From Allium sativum (taxonomy: Eukaryota > Streptophyta > Magnoliopsida > Asparagales > Amaryllidaceae), in the NCBI GenBank assembly GCA_030737875.1, contig CM060926.1, forward strand, positions 165,811,079 through 165,875,078: 64,000 nt of DNA, written 5' to 3'. Within the stretch, counting starts at the first letter, position 1. The number at the start of each line of letters is the position of its first letter. Below are positions 33,779 through 44,748 of the stretch, in pieces. The translations under genes were made by a program, and so were the position numbers. Below the pieces are notes generated by a model that did not search any database, was not told the origin of the DNA, and saw nothing but the letters and a program-made list of their open reading frames with translations.

Positions 33779-35003
33779 TCGGTTAAATCCTCAATCATGT
33801 CTCTATTTATCGGGTAATTTCTATCTCTGGAATTTTTGGAGACTTCATTGTCGAATTGCACGGTAAAAGTTTTCTTCTTCTATTCTTTCCCTTCTCTCTT
33901 TTTTTTTTGTCAATGGTTCATTGGTTCAGATCGCTCCTGCGTGCCACGGTTCGTGATGATTCGCTCGTTTGGGTCTGATGTCCAAGCGGGCTCTTTCTCA
34001 AGGTTAAAGCAACCCTCTTTGGTCGCGGCCTTATCGAAACAGACCGACATGGGCTTCTACTCGCGGGCCGGTTGCTCCGAACGAGACAAAAATGGGGATA
34101 CGAATGGTCGCAGCTTTTCCTACATAAACCGAAACCCCTCTTTACTTCCACCTTCCTTCTGCATCGCGCCGCCAGATCCTTCGAGAGAGAAACCCTAATT
34201 TTTCTTTAAATCTTCAAAAACCCGATTATCTTCCAATCAAAATAAGGTAGTCCTATTAAAAAATGCTTTTGTGTAATCTCTATTTCGTTTTTCTTGGTTT
34301 TTTTTATTGATTTGAGGGGGGAGACGATGGAATTTCGTGATGTTCGTGGTTCTGGAAGATGGCAGGACGCCATGGCTGATGGGATTAATCACTTGCGTTC
34401 ATCGAGGGAGAAGGAAAAGAGAGGAAGGAGAAGAGGAAGGGAAGGAAAGAGAGGTTTAGGTCGGATCGTGGTGAAGGAGGGGAAGCGGATCGGATCGTGG
34501 TGGTGAGGTACTGGTTCGGGTCGTGGAGACGCTAGCGTGGAGCTGATATCTAAGCCAAACGACAGGTCAGATCGCTGCAAAACTGTAATTCATAGGAGGA
34601 GGGAACGGATCATGAGTAATCTTTGCGATCCGCTCCAGTTTCGCGACCCGATGCTATTCCACGATCTGGCAACTTCGCTGCGAGTCCATGTTTACCTCAC
34701 GATCCGACTATGCACCGCGACCCGATCCCTTCTATGCGATCCGAGTGTTGTAATATACTTGTTAAATAAACATTGCAACTCAAACCTGATATATTGATGG
34801 ACAGTTAGGTTAGAGCCTTTGAGACGAACTTTCTGGACTGAACAAGTGCATAACCTATCAGCGAGAAATCGACCAATATCTCGATGATTTTGTTGATCTT
34901 CGTACTTTTCTTTAATGCACGCACAAGCACACACTGGCACTTGCACACACGGGGGGACGGATAATTATATTCTTATTTCTCATGTTTACTCGCCTAAACA
35001 GTA
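33779..35003 (+). other. Putative 5' UTR and leader intron of antisense gene
   Basis: There is no convincing protein gene here. The region is rich in GGATCG words (about 33290-33560 and 34470-34750). The proposed leader intron spans about 34248-35001, with GT and AG ends. Short ORFs such as 34294-34506 have low-complexity arginine/glycine/lysine text and are not supported. Confidence 0.4.
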
Positions 35004-36701
35004 ATGTCGGATAACCGTTCGCCTTCAAGATCGGATACAGAGACGGATCCCGAGGTGTATGAACACCACAACCCCGAGGTTCTTCCAATTAATCCAGAGG
35101 GTGAGGATTCCGGATCTGAATATGAGGCAGAAACGGAATCAGAACCGTCCGAGAGTACCTCGCTTGATGAGGAGTCTGAAGTAGACGACCGAGCTCCCGA
35201 CGAGATTCCTGGTGCAATGGAAATAGATAAATTCACTGACTCTTTAGTTTCCAAACTTGATGACATAAAGCTTAAGAGAATTTGCTTGAGACACGGGATC
35301 CCCTGGGATGATGTGAGGACTCCTGGTAGCGAAGATAGACCTCATTTGGCTCCGGAGGGGTATATGATAGTTAGCCGACTTATGTGCTGGGTAGGCGCTA
35401 TTCCTCCGTTTCCTCCAATTGTCATTGAGACCCTAAAACGATTGGGTATTGCTCCAATGCAGCTTCATCCCAATGCCTACGCAGCCCTATACACCCTATA
35501 CATCGCATATGCGGAAATCCTGCAAACTGAGCTCACATTTAAAGATTTGAATTTTTTTTACCTTTTCAAGCATCGCTCCACGGCAACCCGAAATTTTTCT
35601 TTCTTCAAATCGGTAGCAAATAGGAAGGTTTTGTCTGACCGGTACAGCAACATAGGGGATCCCAAGGCCGATTGGTTCTATATAAAGAGACAGGCCGGGT
35701 GTTAAAGAAGATGGCTTAAATCAAGTAAATTTTAAACCTTTGAATGAATTACTTGTTTAAGAAATCGAAGTGCTAACATGCTTCTTTTCTCTAAGCAGAT
35801 CACGCCTTTCCAAAGACGGAAGGCTCGGTGTACAATAATCGACTGTCCCTTCTTCTGCAAAGCAAATCCGACTTCCTAAAGATCAAGAAATGTATTACTG
35901 ACGAGAATCTTCACAAGCACCGCCTTCTGGATATGAGGTTTGGACTTGGTGCGGGTGGCAAACCTTACAAATACGTGCCCCCGACCGAGGGAGAAGGAAC
36001 GTCACAGGCAGTAGAAACAACTAAATTTCGTAAGAGTCCTTCGCCGATAATTATCCAGGACGACGAAGACCTAAATGTATATAAAGGAGATGAGGCCTGT
36101 GCTGACGAGTCTAAGGAAATCCTAGTCTCTTCGGGGGTTTCCCCTCAAGGGCCTCTCTACCGGTTGAACCTGCTGCTCCCGATGATTTAACAGAGGAGCA
36201 GTTATTTAAAGAACTGAGCAAGATTCCTTTACCTGATGATGTATATACACAGAGAGACTTCGAAGGGGAGCCATTTTTTCCTATTTCTGAGGAAACAACT
36301 ATTCCAGTTGGAGAACGAGAGACTACCCAGATGAGCCTGACTCCGGGCCTTGGTCTGTTAGGGGGAATTATATGGGATGCACAAATCACATGCACTGTCC
36401 GACCCCACACTTTTATACCAACAGTATTCAAGGTTTTAATATGTACTTGTTTCTTTTGCAGGAAAGATGTCTCGCAAACGATCTTATTCCTATCACTCTC
36501 TTCGTGAAGGCACACCTAGTCTTCATCCAAATCCTGAGCGTGCTCGTAGCAGCAACCGAGGGGGAGACAGTCATTGGTCCCGGGATTCTCACAAGCCTAC
36601 TTCTTCACAATCCAGATCTCCATCAAAACAAACCTCTGGAAAGCCTCCCAGTCATCCGGTGCCGCCTACAGGGGGAAAACAACTTCCCAAAGACTTAACC
36701 C
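35004..36701 (+). pseudogene. Transposase_28-like protein gene, 5' part (exons 1-3)
   Basis: Exon 1 starts at ATG 35004 with an acidic, serine-rich N-terminus (about residues 1-75). A globular part follows with PPFPPIVIETLKRLGIAPMQ, LHPNAYAALYTLYIAYAEIL and a FYLFKHR segment. This pattern resembles the plant 'putative gypsy type transposon' domain (PF04195-like), whose biochemical role is unknown. Intron 1 (35701-35798, GT...CAG) keeps the frame (QAG/YHAFPK). Exon 2 has a frameshift near 36130-36160, after which VEPAAPDDLTEEQLFKELSK reads on. Intron 2 ends at AG 36460-36461. Exon 3 is basic and serine/arginine-rich (ATG in frame at 36467) and is cut at 36701 by a retrotransposon. The gene lies opposite to the pol of its host Tat element. 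Confidence 0.65.
36697..36701. repeat. Target-site duplication AACCC, left copy
   Basis: AACCC directly precedes the LTR start TGTTGGATC at 36702. The identical copy is at 48365-48369. Confidence 0.93.
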
Positions 36702-39700
36702 TGTTGGATCTAGATTAACCCTAGAGGGGGGTGAATAGGGTTTATCACAGATTTTAACTGAATTAAAATTCTAACGAGATAGTAAAATAATAAATAGATC
36801 ACAGATTATAGCAGAAACAGAAATGCAGAAAATAAATCACACACGGATATACCCAGCTTCGGCAAAATCCTGCCTACTACTGCATTTCTAAGGTTTCTAC
36901 TAGGTGATAGAACAGATCCCGCATACAAGACCATGTACACTTGCAAACCCTGCTCCTATTCTAACCCTACGCTCAAATCCCTAGACTGACCAATATTCAC
37001 TCGATCATATTTCCCCTTGATTACAACCCGTAACCAATAAATCCTAGATTTACAGACTTTAGCAACTGCTAGTCAATATCCTGACTGGATCGCCTAGTAT
37101 TTTACAGATACTAGAAACTGATCTGATGGTTTTTACAACACAGATTATAAAAAAAAACAATACAAAAATTAAATCAAAAACCCTAGATATAAAAGTAAAA
37201 AACAATCTCCCTTTTAAAACCCTTGAACTAGGTCAAGCCCACTTGATAATATTGGCCGGCCCATCTTTATTTTCTTTGTCCCAATGTCTTTTGTCTTCAA
37301 CAAAAAAAATGGCGGCCTCCAGAGAGAAAGGGGATTAGGGTTTCCTTTAATCTTCCAATCGCGATTTCAAATTCGTTGCCTCTGAAAGGTGGTCTTTGAT
37401 GCTCGAATTTGTTGGTCCTGCTTGGTCTGCAATCAGGATTTGCTCGATCGAAAACTTGTGAGTTTTACAGATTTGATTTTTACGATCTTGTTCTTGAAAT
37501 TTGTTGTTCTTCTGATTCAATCTCATCGCCCATGATGAAACTGGTGTTTTAAATAGGGCTCTAAGAAAAAAACCTAGCCTCTGATTTCGATGAATATGAC
37601 TTGCTCCTGATTTTGTGCGTGTTTTCCCTTTGTGATTTAATCACCTCGGCTTGATTTCCTCAAATCAAATACTGATTTTGCATATTATTCCTCTTTTGCC
37701 TCTTGACTGAATTGCTTGATGAATTTAGGCATGTCCACGGCTTTGATAACATCTGATGATTTTTGAATTTCCTGTACATTCTTGGAAAGGATTAAAAACG
37801 TGAATCGTAGAAAACTTGCCCCATATATAATCCGAGATTTCTGTCCAAAAAATATATGGAAACATTTCGAAATTAAAAACTGTGATTGTTCCTATGCCAA
37901 GATTTAAATATTGATTTCGAAAAGAAACTTCTTGCCATGTATGCTTGATGACAAATCTGGATTTGTCAATTAGCATGCCTCCCTTTTGTTGCCATGAATT
38001 GAGTCCACCAGTTTTGAAAAACTTGCATGATTCCTGCCTTAAAAAAATGTATTGATTGACTCAACACTGATTGGGATTCTTTTAAAAAAAAATTGCTGAA
38101 TCAATTTATATAAATCTGGAAATTTATTTGTTTGTTGCCAAGCTTAAATCGGTTTTAAATTTGCCTAAACAATGTTGACTGCAATTCAAATCGGTTTGCC
38201 CCCATTTTCCATTTGTATTTCTTGCCAGAAATGAATTCTTTGATACATTCCTTTTCAGGGGATTCATTGAACGGTTTTCTCCCATTTGAAAATTTGGTCA
38301 ATTCCAAACTAATCTCTTTCCCAGTTTTTGCTGAATGAATGCAGACTTTGTGCATTTAAATTTGAACACGATTTTTGGGAAGATATGAAAGATTTTAATC
38401 TTAAAAGAAAAACATTTTTCTGCTCATTTGAACACCATTCTGGAATTTGTTTAGCCGAGTGATTGCAAAACTTGCCAAGTATATATGTTGTGATTTCTGT
38501 CTCGGCTTGTGCATTTTCACTAGTCCATGCTGTCTTGCCAACTAGGCTGCACCATCATTTTGAATCTGACTTGCACTTGTGATGAGTGAAAACTGAATTA
38601 CCATGATTGTCTTCCCTCCTTGTCTACTCCCTACTGCTCTGCATTTCTGTGTTTACTGGCATGTGCTCTTCCACCATGTATTGCGACCTTTGCATCACCA
38701 TACTTGACTTTTATTCATTGTTGAAGCTGCATGTATATTGCATGCATACTCTATCCATTCTTTGATCATTGACTTGCATTGTTACTGAAAAATATTGTGG
38801 TCTTGAATACTTGATTTGCATATACTGGCATATTGATTCTTCCCTGAACATGCTTTTAGCTACTGCTCCATGTCCAAAAATATTTGTGCTGCTCCTTGCA
38901 TATGAACTGTATACATGCTCCATTTGCTGTGTATTTGCCTTTCATACATGTTTATTTGTGCAAACCAGATTGCATATGTTCTCGGCCATTTGTGTTGATC
39001 ATGTTTTTCATTGCTGTTTGGCCATTTCTGACTTGAATCATTTGCACCATGTTTTGTGTGATTGCCTATGCACTGCTATGCCTTGTTTGTTGTTGGCACA
39101 CATTTTGTAGCTGTGTCATTTCTGAGTTATACACTTGCTTGCTTACTGTCTTGTGCTCTACTGACCATTTTGTTGCCATACTGAACTGTTTGTGTTCCAC
39201 CATTGAACTGATTTAATCTTGTCTTATATTTCGGCTATGTTAACTTGTCCCTTTATGTTGGCTGCACCATTTTGAATTTGCTGTGTGTTTTATTTTGGCT
39301 TAAACTTCTTGGCTCGACACTTGGAGCTGTCTATGCTTTGTTCTTGGCCAATGCTGCCTTTAACTTTGTGTCCACTTGCTCCATGTACATTGCTGCACCA
39401 TGATTTCACTTCTTTGTTGTGTGCTTGACCACTTTGGTTTTGTATATTTGTTTTCAATTCCACTGAGTCGAGACAGTCCTAGTGGCTACTCCTCAGTTGC
39501 GTATTGATTGGCGTGGCAGTGCACACGTGTACACGTGTGTACATGCAGCCATCAGACGAGTTGTCCCTGTCCCTGCTTGAGATATATATGTTGTCTGCCT
39601 TGTGGTATTTACAGTGTATCATTGTGAATATCACAAGCTGTCTAGACACAGATTGATAGTTTTATAAATCAGATCAAGTCATGAAAAATGATGAGAAACA

Positions 39701-40310
39701 CACCAGAACTCTGAGGCAAATAAAAATTCAAAAAAAAATATATTTGCATATATTCAGTATTATTTCTATTGCAGTATACTGTGTGTTTCTGTTTCATGTG
39801 TGACAGGTAAGCGGGGATGACCGGACTGACAATGACTGGACTGAAAGCTGAGGATAAGAAGACAGTGTGTGGTGTCAATGAATGTATGAGTCTGTATATA
39901 CAAGTGAAAATGGATATATATGAAATGTAACTGTGTATATGTTGTGTGTATGTATGACTGAGTGACAATGAATGAACTGTACTGAGGAGCTGTGAGAGAA
40001 TTGTACAGATATATGTAATAAACAAATTTGATTGAAATAAAATATCATTTTATTGTTGTCAAACGAACTTGTCTATTATATTCTGTTTATATACAAGTAC
40101 AATATACAGTGAATGTTTAAATAGTGGAGTTATACAGAGTTGTACTGTTTGAATGTTAGAAATATAATATTCAATTCAAATATTATATTCCTATCTGTGT
40201 TGTATATATAAAACATTACAATAACAAACACATTTATAATAATATATATTTGTTTGTTATCATCAAACAAAAATCATATAATTGTGTATACAACACCGTT
40301 ATATACAACA
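36702..40310 (-). repeat. 3' LTR of SIRE-like element
   Basis: It runs from TGTTGGATCTAG to TATACAACA. A minus-strand TATA-like TATTTAAAA lies at 37547-37555. ORFs inside, such as the cysteine-rich 113-codon frame at 38769-39110, recur in the other LTR only because the LTRs are near-identical. Confidence 0.93.
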
Positions 40311-40332
40311 ATCTCCCCCTTTTGATGATGAC
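40311..40332 (-). other. Polypurine tract of SIRE-like element
   Basis: The minus strand reads CATCAAAAGGGGGAGAT just before the LTR start TGTTGTATAT, the usual copia-type tract. Confidence 0.9.
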
Positions 40333-43280
40333 AAACAAATAAAAGATTTTGAATATAATAAATGTGTTTGTTCGTGAATATTTGAACTCCCCCTATTTAA
40401 ATGCTCCCCCTACAACAGAAACTCCCCCTATAACTATGCATGAGTGAAATGTATGAATAATTAAATTTTCAAAATTAAAAATATTTATAAAGTATTCACT
40501 CATAAATCAAAATCTAATCCATTCTCCCCCTTTTGTTATCATCAAAAGGATACAGATTTTAAAATACAGATGAAAAATTGACTAAAAATATAATTTCAGC
40601 TTAAGAGGAAGAACAGTCATCATAAATCTCAATCAGTCAAACAAAAATCATAATAAACTGAGAACTAGTGGCATATTTCACATTGTAGAGAATGATGGAT
40701 ATACGATGAATTTTATATAAAATGGGAAGAGTTTCAAAAACATATATTTCCAATTATTTTTAGAAGAATTTTATAAATTGAACACAAAAATAGTGATGGA
40801 TTTGGACTATAATTAATAATTCAATTTAAGTGACAAAAACAAATAATCTCAAATCCCAATAGCTATCAATCAATAAATCATAATACTTCATAAGATTTCA
40901 ATACATTTCACAAATTAGAATATGGATTGATAGGCTAGTTTTTATATACCAAGGAGAAATTCATATACAAATTTAATTAGCAAATTATTTTCTTTTCTTT
41001 TTCTTTTAATTTAAGAGCACACTGACCACACATAACCAGATCTTGGATTTTTAAATGAGATCAGTTGCAGCTTAAATATAAGTAATCTCATAACCATGCA
41101 TAACCAGAGCTTGGATTTTTAAATGAGGTTAGAGAAATACTTCTGAATATTATATTATTATTATTTTCAGTTTCAAAATGAAAAACTCCTCAGTATACAA
41201 AACTAATATGTATGATAGAAATGTGGTAGGTACAGGAATGGTTTGTGAAATAAATTTCTAAATTAATCATATTATGAAATATAATCAACTGTACCGAGAT
41301 CATTGAAAATTTTCGATTATCACTAATTTTGAAAAAATAACAAAGTCCAATTTCTATCACAAATATTTTCATCATTTATTCAAGATGATTTAAAAAAATA
41401 TTAAACTCTCCACATTAATATAAAATTATCATGGATGGTAGAAGGATGATAGATAATGAGAATGGTCGTGAAATTATTGCCAGTTCAAAGATATTATAAT
41501 AAATATTCAACCATCATGAAAATCCAGATAAAATCTCCTCTTGTTGTGAAATATACTGCAATCAAAATTCATCACAATTTCGAAATAATTTTGATGAATT
41601 ATAAATACAGTTTAATTTGGATATTGATTTCAATTTCTGAATGAATAATCAATAAATAATTTTAAAATTGAAAAACAATTACAAGAAAAATATGCTGATC
41701 TATACACGACAAGAGGGAAACAAAAAAAAATATACACAGCAAAAAAATATGCAGCACTTCTAAACTGATACCACATGGTGTCTCTACAAAGTAAAAATTC
41801 AGAACAGATGGATGAAATAAATATAAGCACTTCTGATACCACTTGTTATCTCGCTCTCGAGAATTTTAAACACACCCCGGTGGCTACCATTGGTACCTCA
41901 GTCAACAGAAAAGACTTAATTTCAAAGCAAGCAACTCAAGCACACAAATTTCATTTATCAGAGCACGATAAGCCTTTGATACCAAATCAAGCAGTCCTCA
42001 AAAAAATATTTACAAATCAATTTCTTATAATCAGAGCAGCATGATTCCAAAACAAACATTTTTCAAAAAAAAATATCAGAGCAGCACATAGAAATCAGTA
42101 TCACAACAGACTTGTCAAGATGTTGGTCACATAAGGTGGTTCATGATCCAAGATTTGCAAATATACTCTATTTTAAATCATTTGAAGAAATGTGAAAGTA
42201 TTAGGATTTAATGAATCAATCACACCAGGTCATATTTCAGATTCAAGATATGTGTGAGATCCAATAAATCAATAATTTCAAATGATTTTAAACAAACATA
42301 TATTCAAATCAAATAATCATGAAATAACAATGATTTTCAAAGACCATTTTCAAAAAGAACATTTTCAAGAATTTCTCAAAACTATTTCCGACAAGCCCAA
42401 GAGAAATTTCAGGTCATTTACATCAAATTTGAAAATATTCATGATCGGGATAATTTATTTGAAATCACATGAATCAATGTAAAGTTTTGGGATATAATGA
42501 ATCAGTCACACGAGATTGACAGTTTCAAAAATAAGAGGTGTGTGATATTCAAAATATCTAGAATTTCAGATGATTTCAAACAAACAAATTCTAACCATAA
42601 TGATCATGAATAACAATGATTTTTAAGATGAATCACTGAGATTCTAGACAAATTTTTTTTTAAAAAAAATTCAAGCCAATCTGAATATTTCTGAAATTGT
42701 CACAACTGATGAATAACAAAGTGCTGTAATGAGTATAACATATTGAGCTTTTCTAAAATAGATTAGAAGAGACTCAAAAACAGCAGAGGTGTGTGAAATT
42801 TCATTAAATTTTCAGATCTTCAAAATTTTTGAATTTATACTAACAGTGTTCAAGATATGATATGAATGCTTCAGCACTGTTAGAATTTCAGAAAAAGAAA
42901 TAAACTTCAAAACAATTGCAGATATATACAAGTTTAAATTCAGATTCTGGAAGAATTAAAACATGATAGTTTTATATAGATTAAACGAATTTCCAGAAAA
43001 TCATAAGTACTGCAATCGGAAGTTAATGAAGCACAGAATAAGAAGAATATGGCAGTGTCAAATCAACTCAGGACAAACAAAAAGAAAAAAAAGGGGTAGA
43101 AGAAGAAATAAACAAAAAAATTTACAAAGACAAGTTCAGAGATCATACCTGAAATCAGTGTAAACCAGAATATCTGACTCAACTAGTTTGGCTAAAGGAA
43201 CTGAAAGTGGATCAATGATATGAAGCAGTTTGAATCCAGTTTCTCTTTCTGCACAGCAGTTCCTCAGCCTCCTTCGGTAC
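40333..43280. other. AT-rich internal DNA without pol in SIRE-like element
   Basis: This occupies the place where pol would be. I see no catalytic motif on either strand. At 40508-40560 a second CTCCCCCTTTTG word lies near the tract. At 41831-41850 TTCTGATACCA, then CTTGTTATC, looks like a second primer-site/LTR junction. Diverged ~300-bp repeats are at about 42180-42840. Confidence 0.7.
42180..42840. repeat. Diverged ~300-bp tandem repeat in SIRE-like element
   Basis: TAATGAATCA, GTGTGTGA, CAAACAAA and AACAATGATTTT words recur in the same order near 42207 and 42494, with a partial third copy near 42790. Confidence 0.55.
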
Positions 43281-44708
43281 CTAACAGTTTATAGGATCGA
43301 GTGGTCTAACAAAGTTTGTAAAACCACTTACAGTTGTGTTCACATCTTTTGGTACCCAAATCTGTTTATATAACAAACCATTAGAATTAACTTTCGTACC
43401 CTTAGGAACCCAAACCTGTTTGAACTTGACGAAGCCCGTTTTATTTTTTGGGATCCAAGAATGTTTAAATGGTTTATTATAAAACGATTTCTCATCACAA
43501 TTTTGATTCAAATAACCTTTGAAATTATCAAAGTTAAAATTATCAAAACAATTATTTCCAAAGCAGTTTGTGGGATTGTTCAAATCATTTGAATTTTGTT
43601 TTCTAGAAACATCATTTTTCCTGAAGCCAAGACCAGATTTATTTCCACTAGAAACTTGGTTTTGTAACAGCATATTCAACGATTTTTCCCCATTAGAAAA
43701 TTTATCCAATGTTGATTCCAATCGTTGAATTTTGGATTTTAGATCGCCATTTTCTTTTAATAAATTTGAGCAATTATTTATAGCGATCATCTGTTCAGCA
43801 TTGGTCTGTTTTAAAACCAAATTCTCATTTTCAAGCAATCTAATTTTGGCTTGAGATTCCGAGATTTCAAGTTCAAATCGTTTTTGTTTTTCAGACTCAA
43901 AAATCTTGGATTTTTCAATCTCATTTTCAAGTTCTTTCAAAATCAAATCACTTCTCACCAAATTTTCATTTTCAGCAATCTCAAATTTGGAACTTATATC
44001 AGTCTTAAAAACTTCAAATTCCTTTTGTAGAAGATTGTTCAAATTTGATAACTCAATCTTGTTTTCTTTTAAGATCAAAATTTCCTTTTCAAACTTTTGA
44101 ATATTTTTATTGAGATGAACAAGATTGGTTTTCAATTTTAAACAATTTTTGCAATTAGAATTTGAAGAATTCTTAACGTTTTTGAGTTTTGATTCCAAAA
44201 CATTATTTTTGCAGATCAACTCAAGCTTCTCAGATTTCAGAAGTTTATTTTTAGATTTTAACTTCTCAACAAATTCAGTTAAACCATTTAAACGGTGAAT
44301 CAAAGAAATATTTCCTGTTGAGTCTCCATCTGGATTTCCATCTGTACAACCTGTCAAGCACAAATCTGAAGCCGAGTTATCTTTCTGGGATTTTGAGCAT
44401 TTGTCAATTTTTCCATATAGCGTGTTGAGAGTCTGCCAGATCTCCTGCGCAGTCAAACAATGGGAAATAAGACTATATTGAATATCATCAATATGAGAAT
44501 ATAAAATATGAGTAGCATGTAAATTAAATTCAATATCAACCCTACTTACAATATCATACCCATTTTTAATACTATTCCAACATTTAATATCAACAGATTT
44601 TAAATAAGATTTCATTTCTGATTTCCAATTTAAAAAATCTGTACCATTGAAAATAGATGGAATATGACTGGACTGACTCTCTATGGACTGACAACTAGGA
44701 TTCACCAT
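43281..44708 (-). CDS. gag: SIRE-like Gag lacking the zinc knuckle
   Basis: The 475-residue Gag starts at ATG 44708 (MVNPSCQSIES); the open frame extends upstream into the primer site, so that part is not counted. The N-terminal ~130 residues carry the copia Gag pattern FNGTDFLNWKSEMKSYL and LTAQEIWQTLNTLYG. A long lysine/glutamate/leucine-rich coiled coil follows (about 145-345), then a C-terminal tail with the repeated element VWVPKG/IWVPK typical before protease in SIRE-type elements. No CX2CX4HX4C is found; only CKNC remains. The tail ends in a stop where pol should begin. An intact frame in a pol-less element fits use of a partner's enzymes, but RNA binding would need another surface. 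Confidence 0.8.
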   Translation of the reverse strand: MVNPSCQSIESQSSHIPSIFNGTDFLNWKSEMKSYLKSVDIKCWNSIKNGYDIVSRVDIEFNLHATHILYSHIDDIQYSLISHCLTAQEIWQTLNTLYGKIDKCSKSQKDNSASDLCLTGCTDGNPDGDSTGNISLIHRLNGLTEFVEKLKSKNKLLKSEKLELICKNNVLESKLKNVKNSSNSNCKNCLKLKTNLVHLNKNIQKFEKEILILKENKIELSNLNNLLQKEFEVFKTDISSKFEIAENENLVRSDLILKELENEIEKSKIFESEKQKRFELEISESQAKIRLLENENLVLKQTNAEQMIAINNCSNLLKENGDLKSKIQRLESTLDKFSNGEKSLNMLLQNQVSSGNKSGLGFRKNDVSRKQNSNDLNNPTNCFGNNCFDNFNFDNFKGYLNQNCDEKSFYNKPFKHSWIPKNKTGFVKFKQVWVPKGTKVNSNGLLYKQIWVPKDVNTTVSGFTNFVRPLDPINC

Positions 44709-44734
44709 TTCTCTAGAGTTAATGAAATTACCAG

Positions 44735-44746
44735 GCTCTGATACCA
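44735..44746 (-). other. Primer-binding site of SIRE-like element
   Basis: The minus strand reads TGGTATCAGAGC, two bases from the LTR that begins at 44749. Confidence 0.92.
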
Positions 44747-44748
44747 CT

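Noticed and set aside
34186..34198. Telomere-like AAACCCTAA
   Set aside because: A single copy only; such words are common in plant 5' leaders.
34294..34506. 70-codon arginine/glycine/lysine-rich ORF
   Set aside because: Low complexity, no motif, and located in the proposed leader region of the antisense gene.
38769..39110. 113-codon cysteine-rich ORF, repeated at 46823-47164
   Set aside because: It lies in both LTRs of the SIRE-like element, antisense to it, and is conserved only because the LTRs are near-identical.
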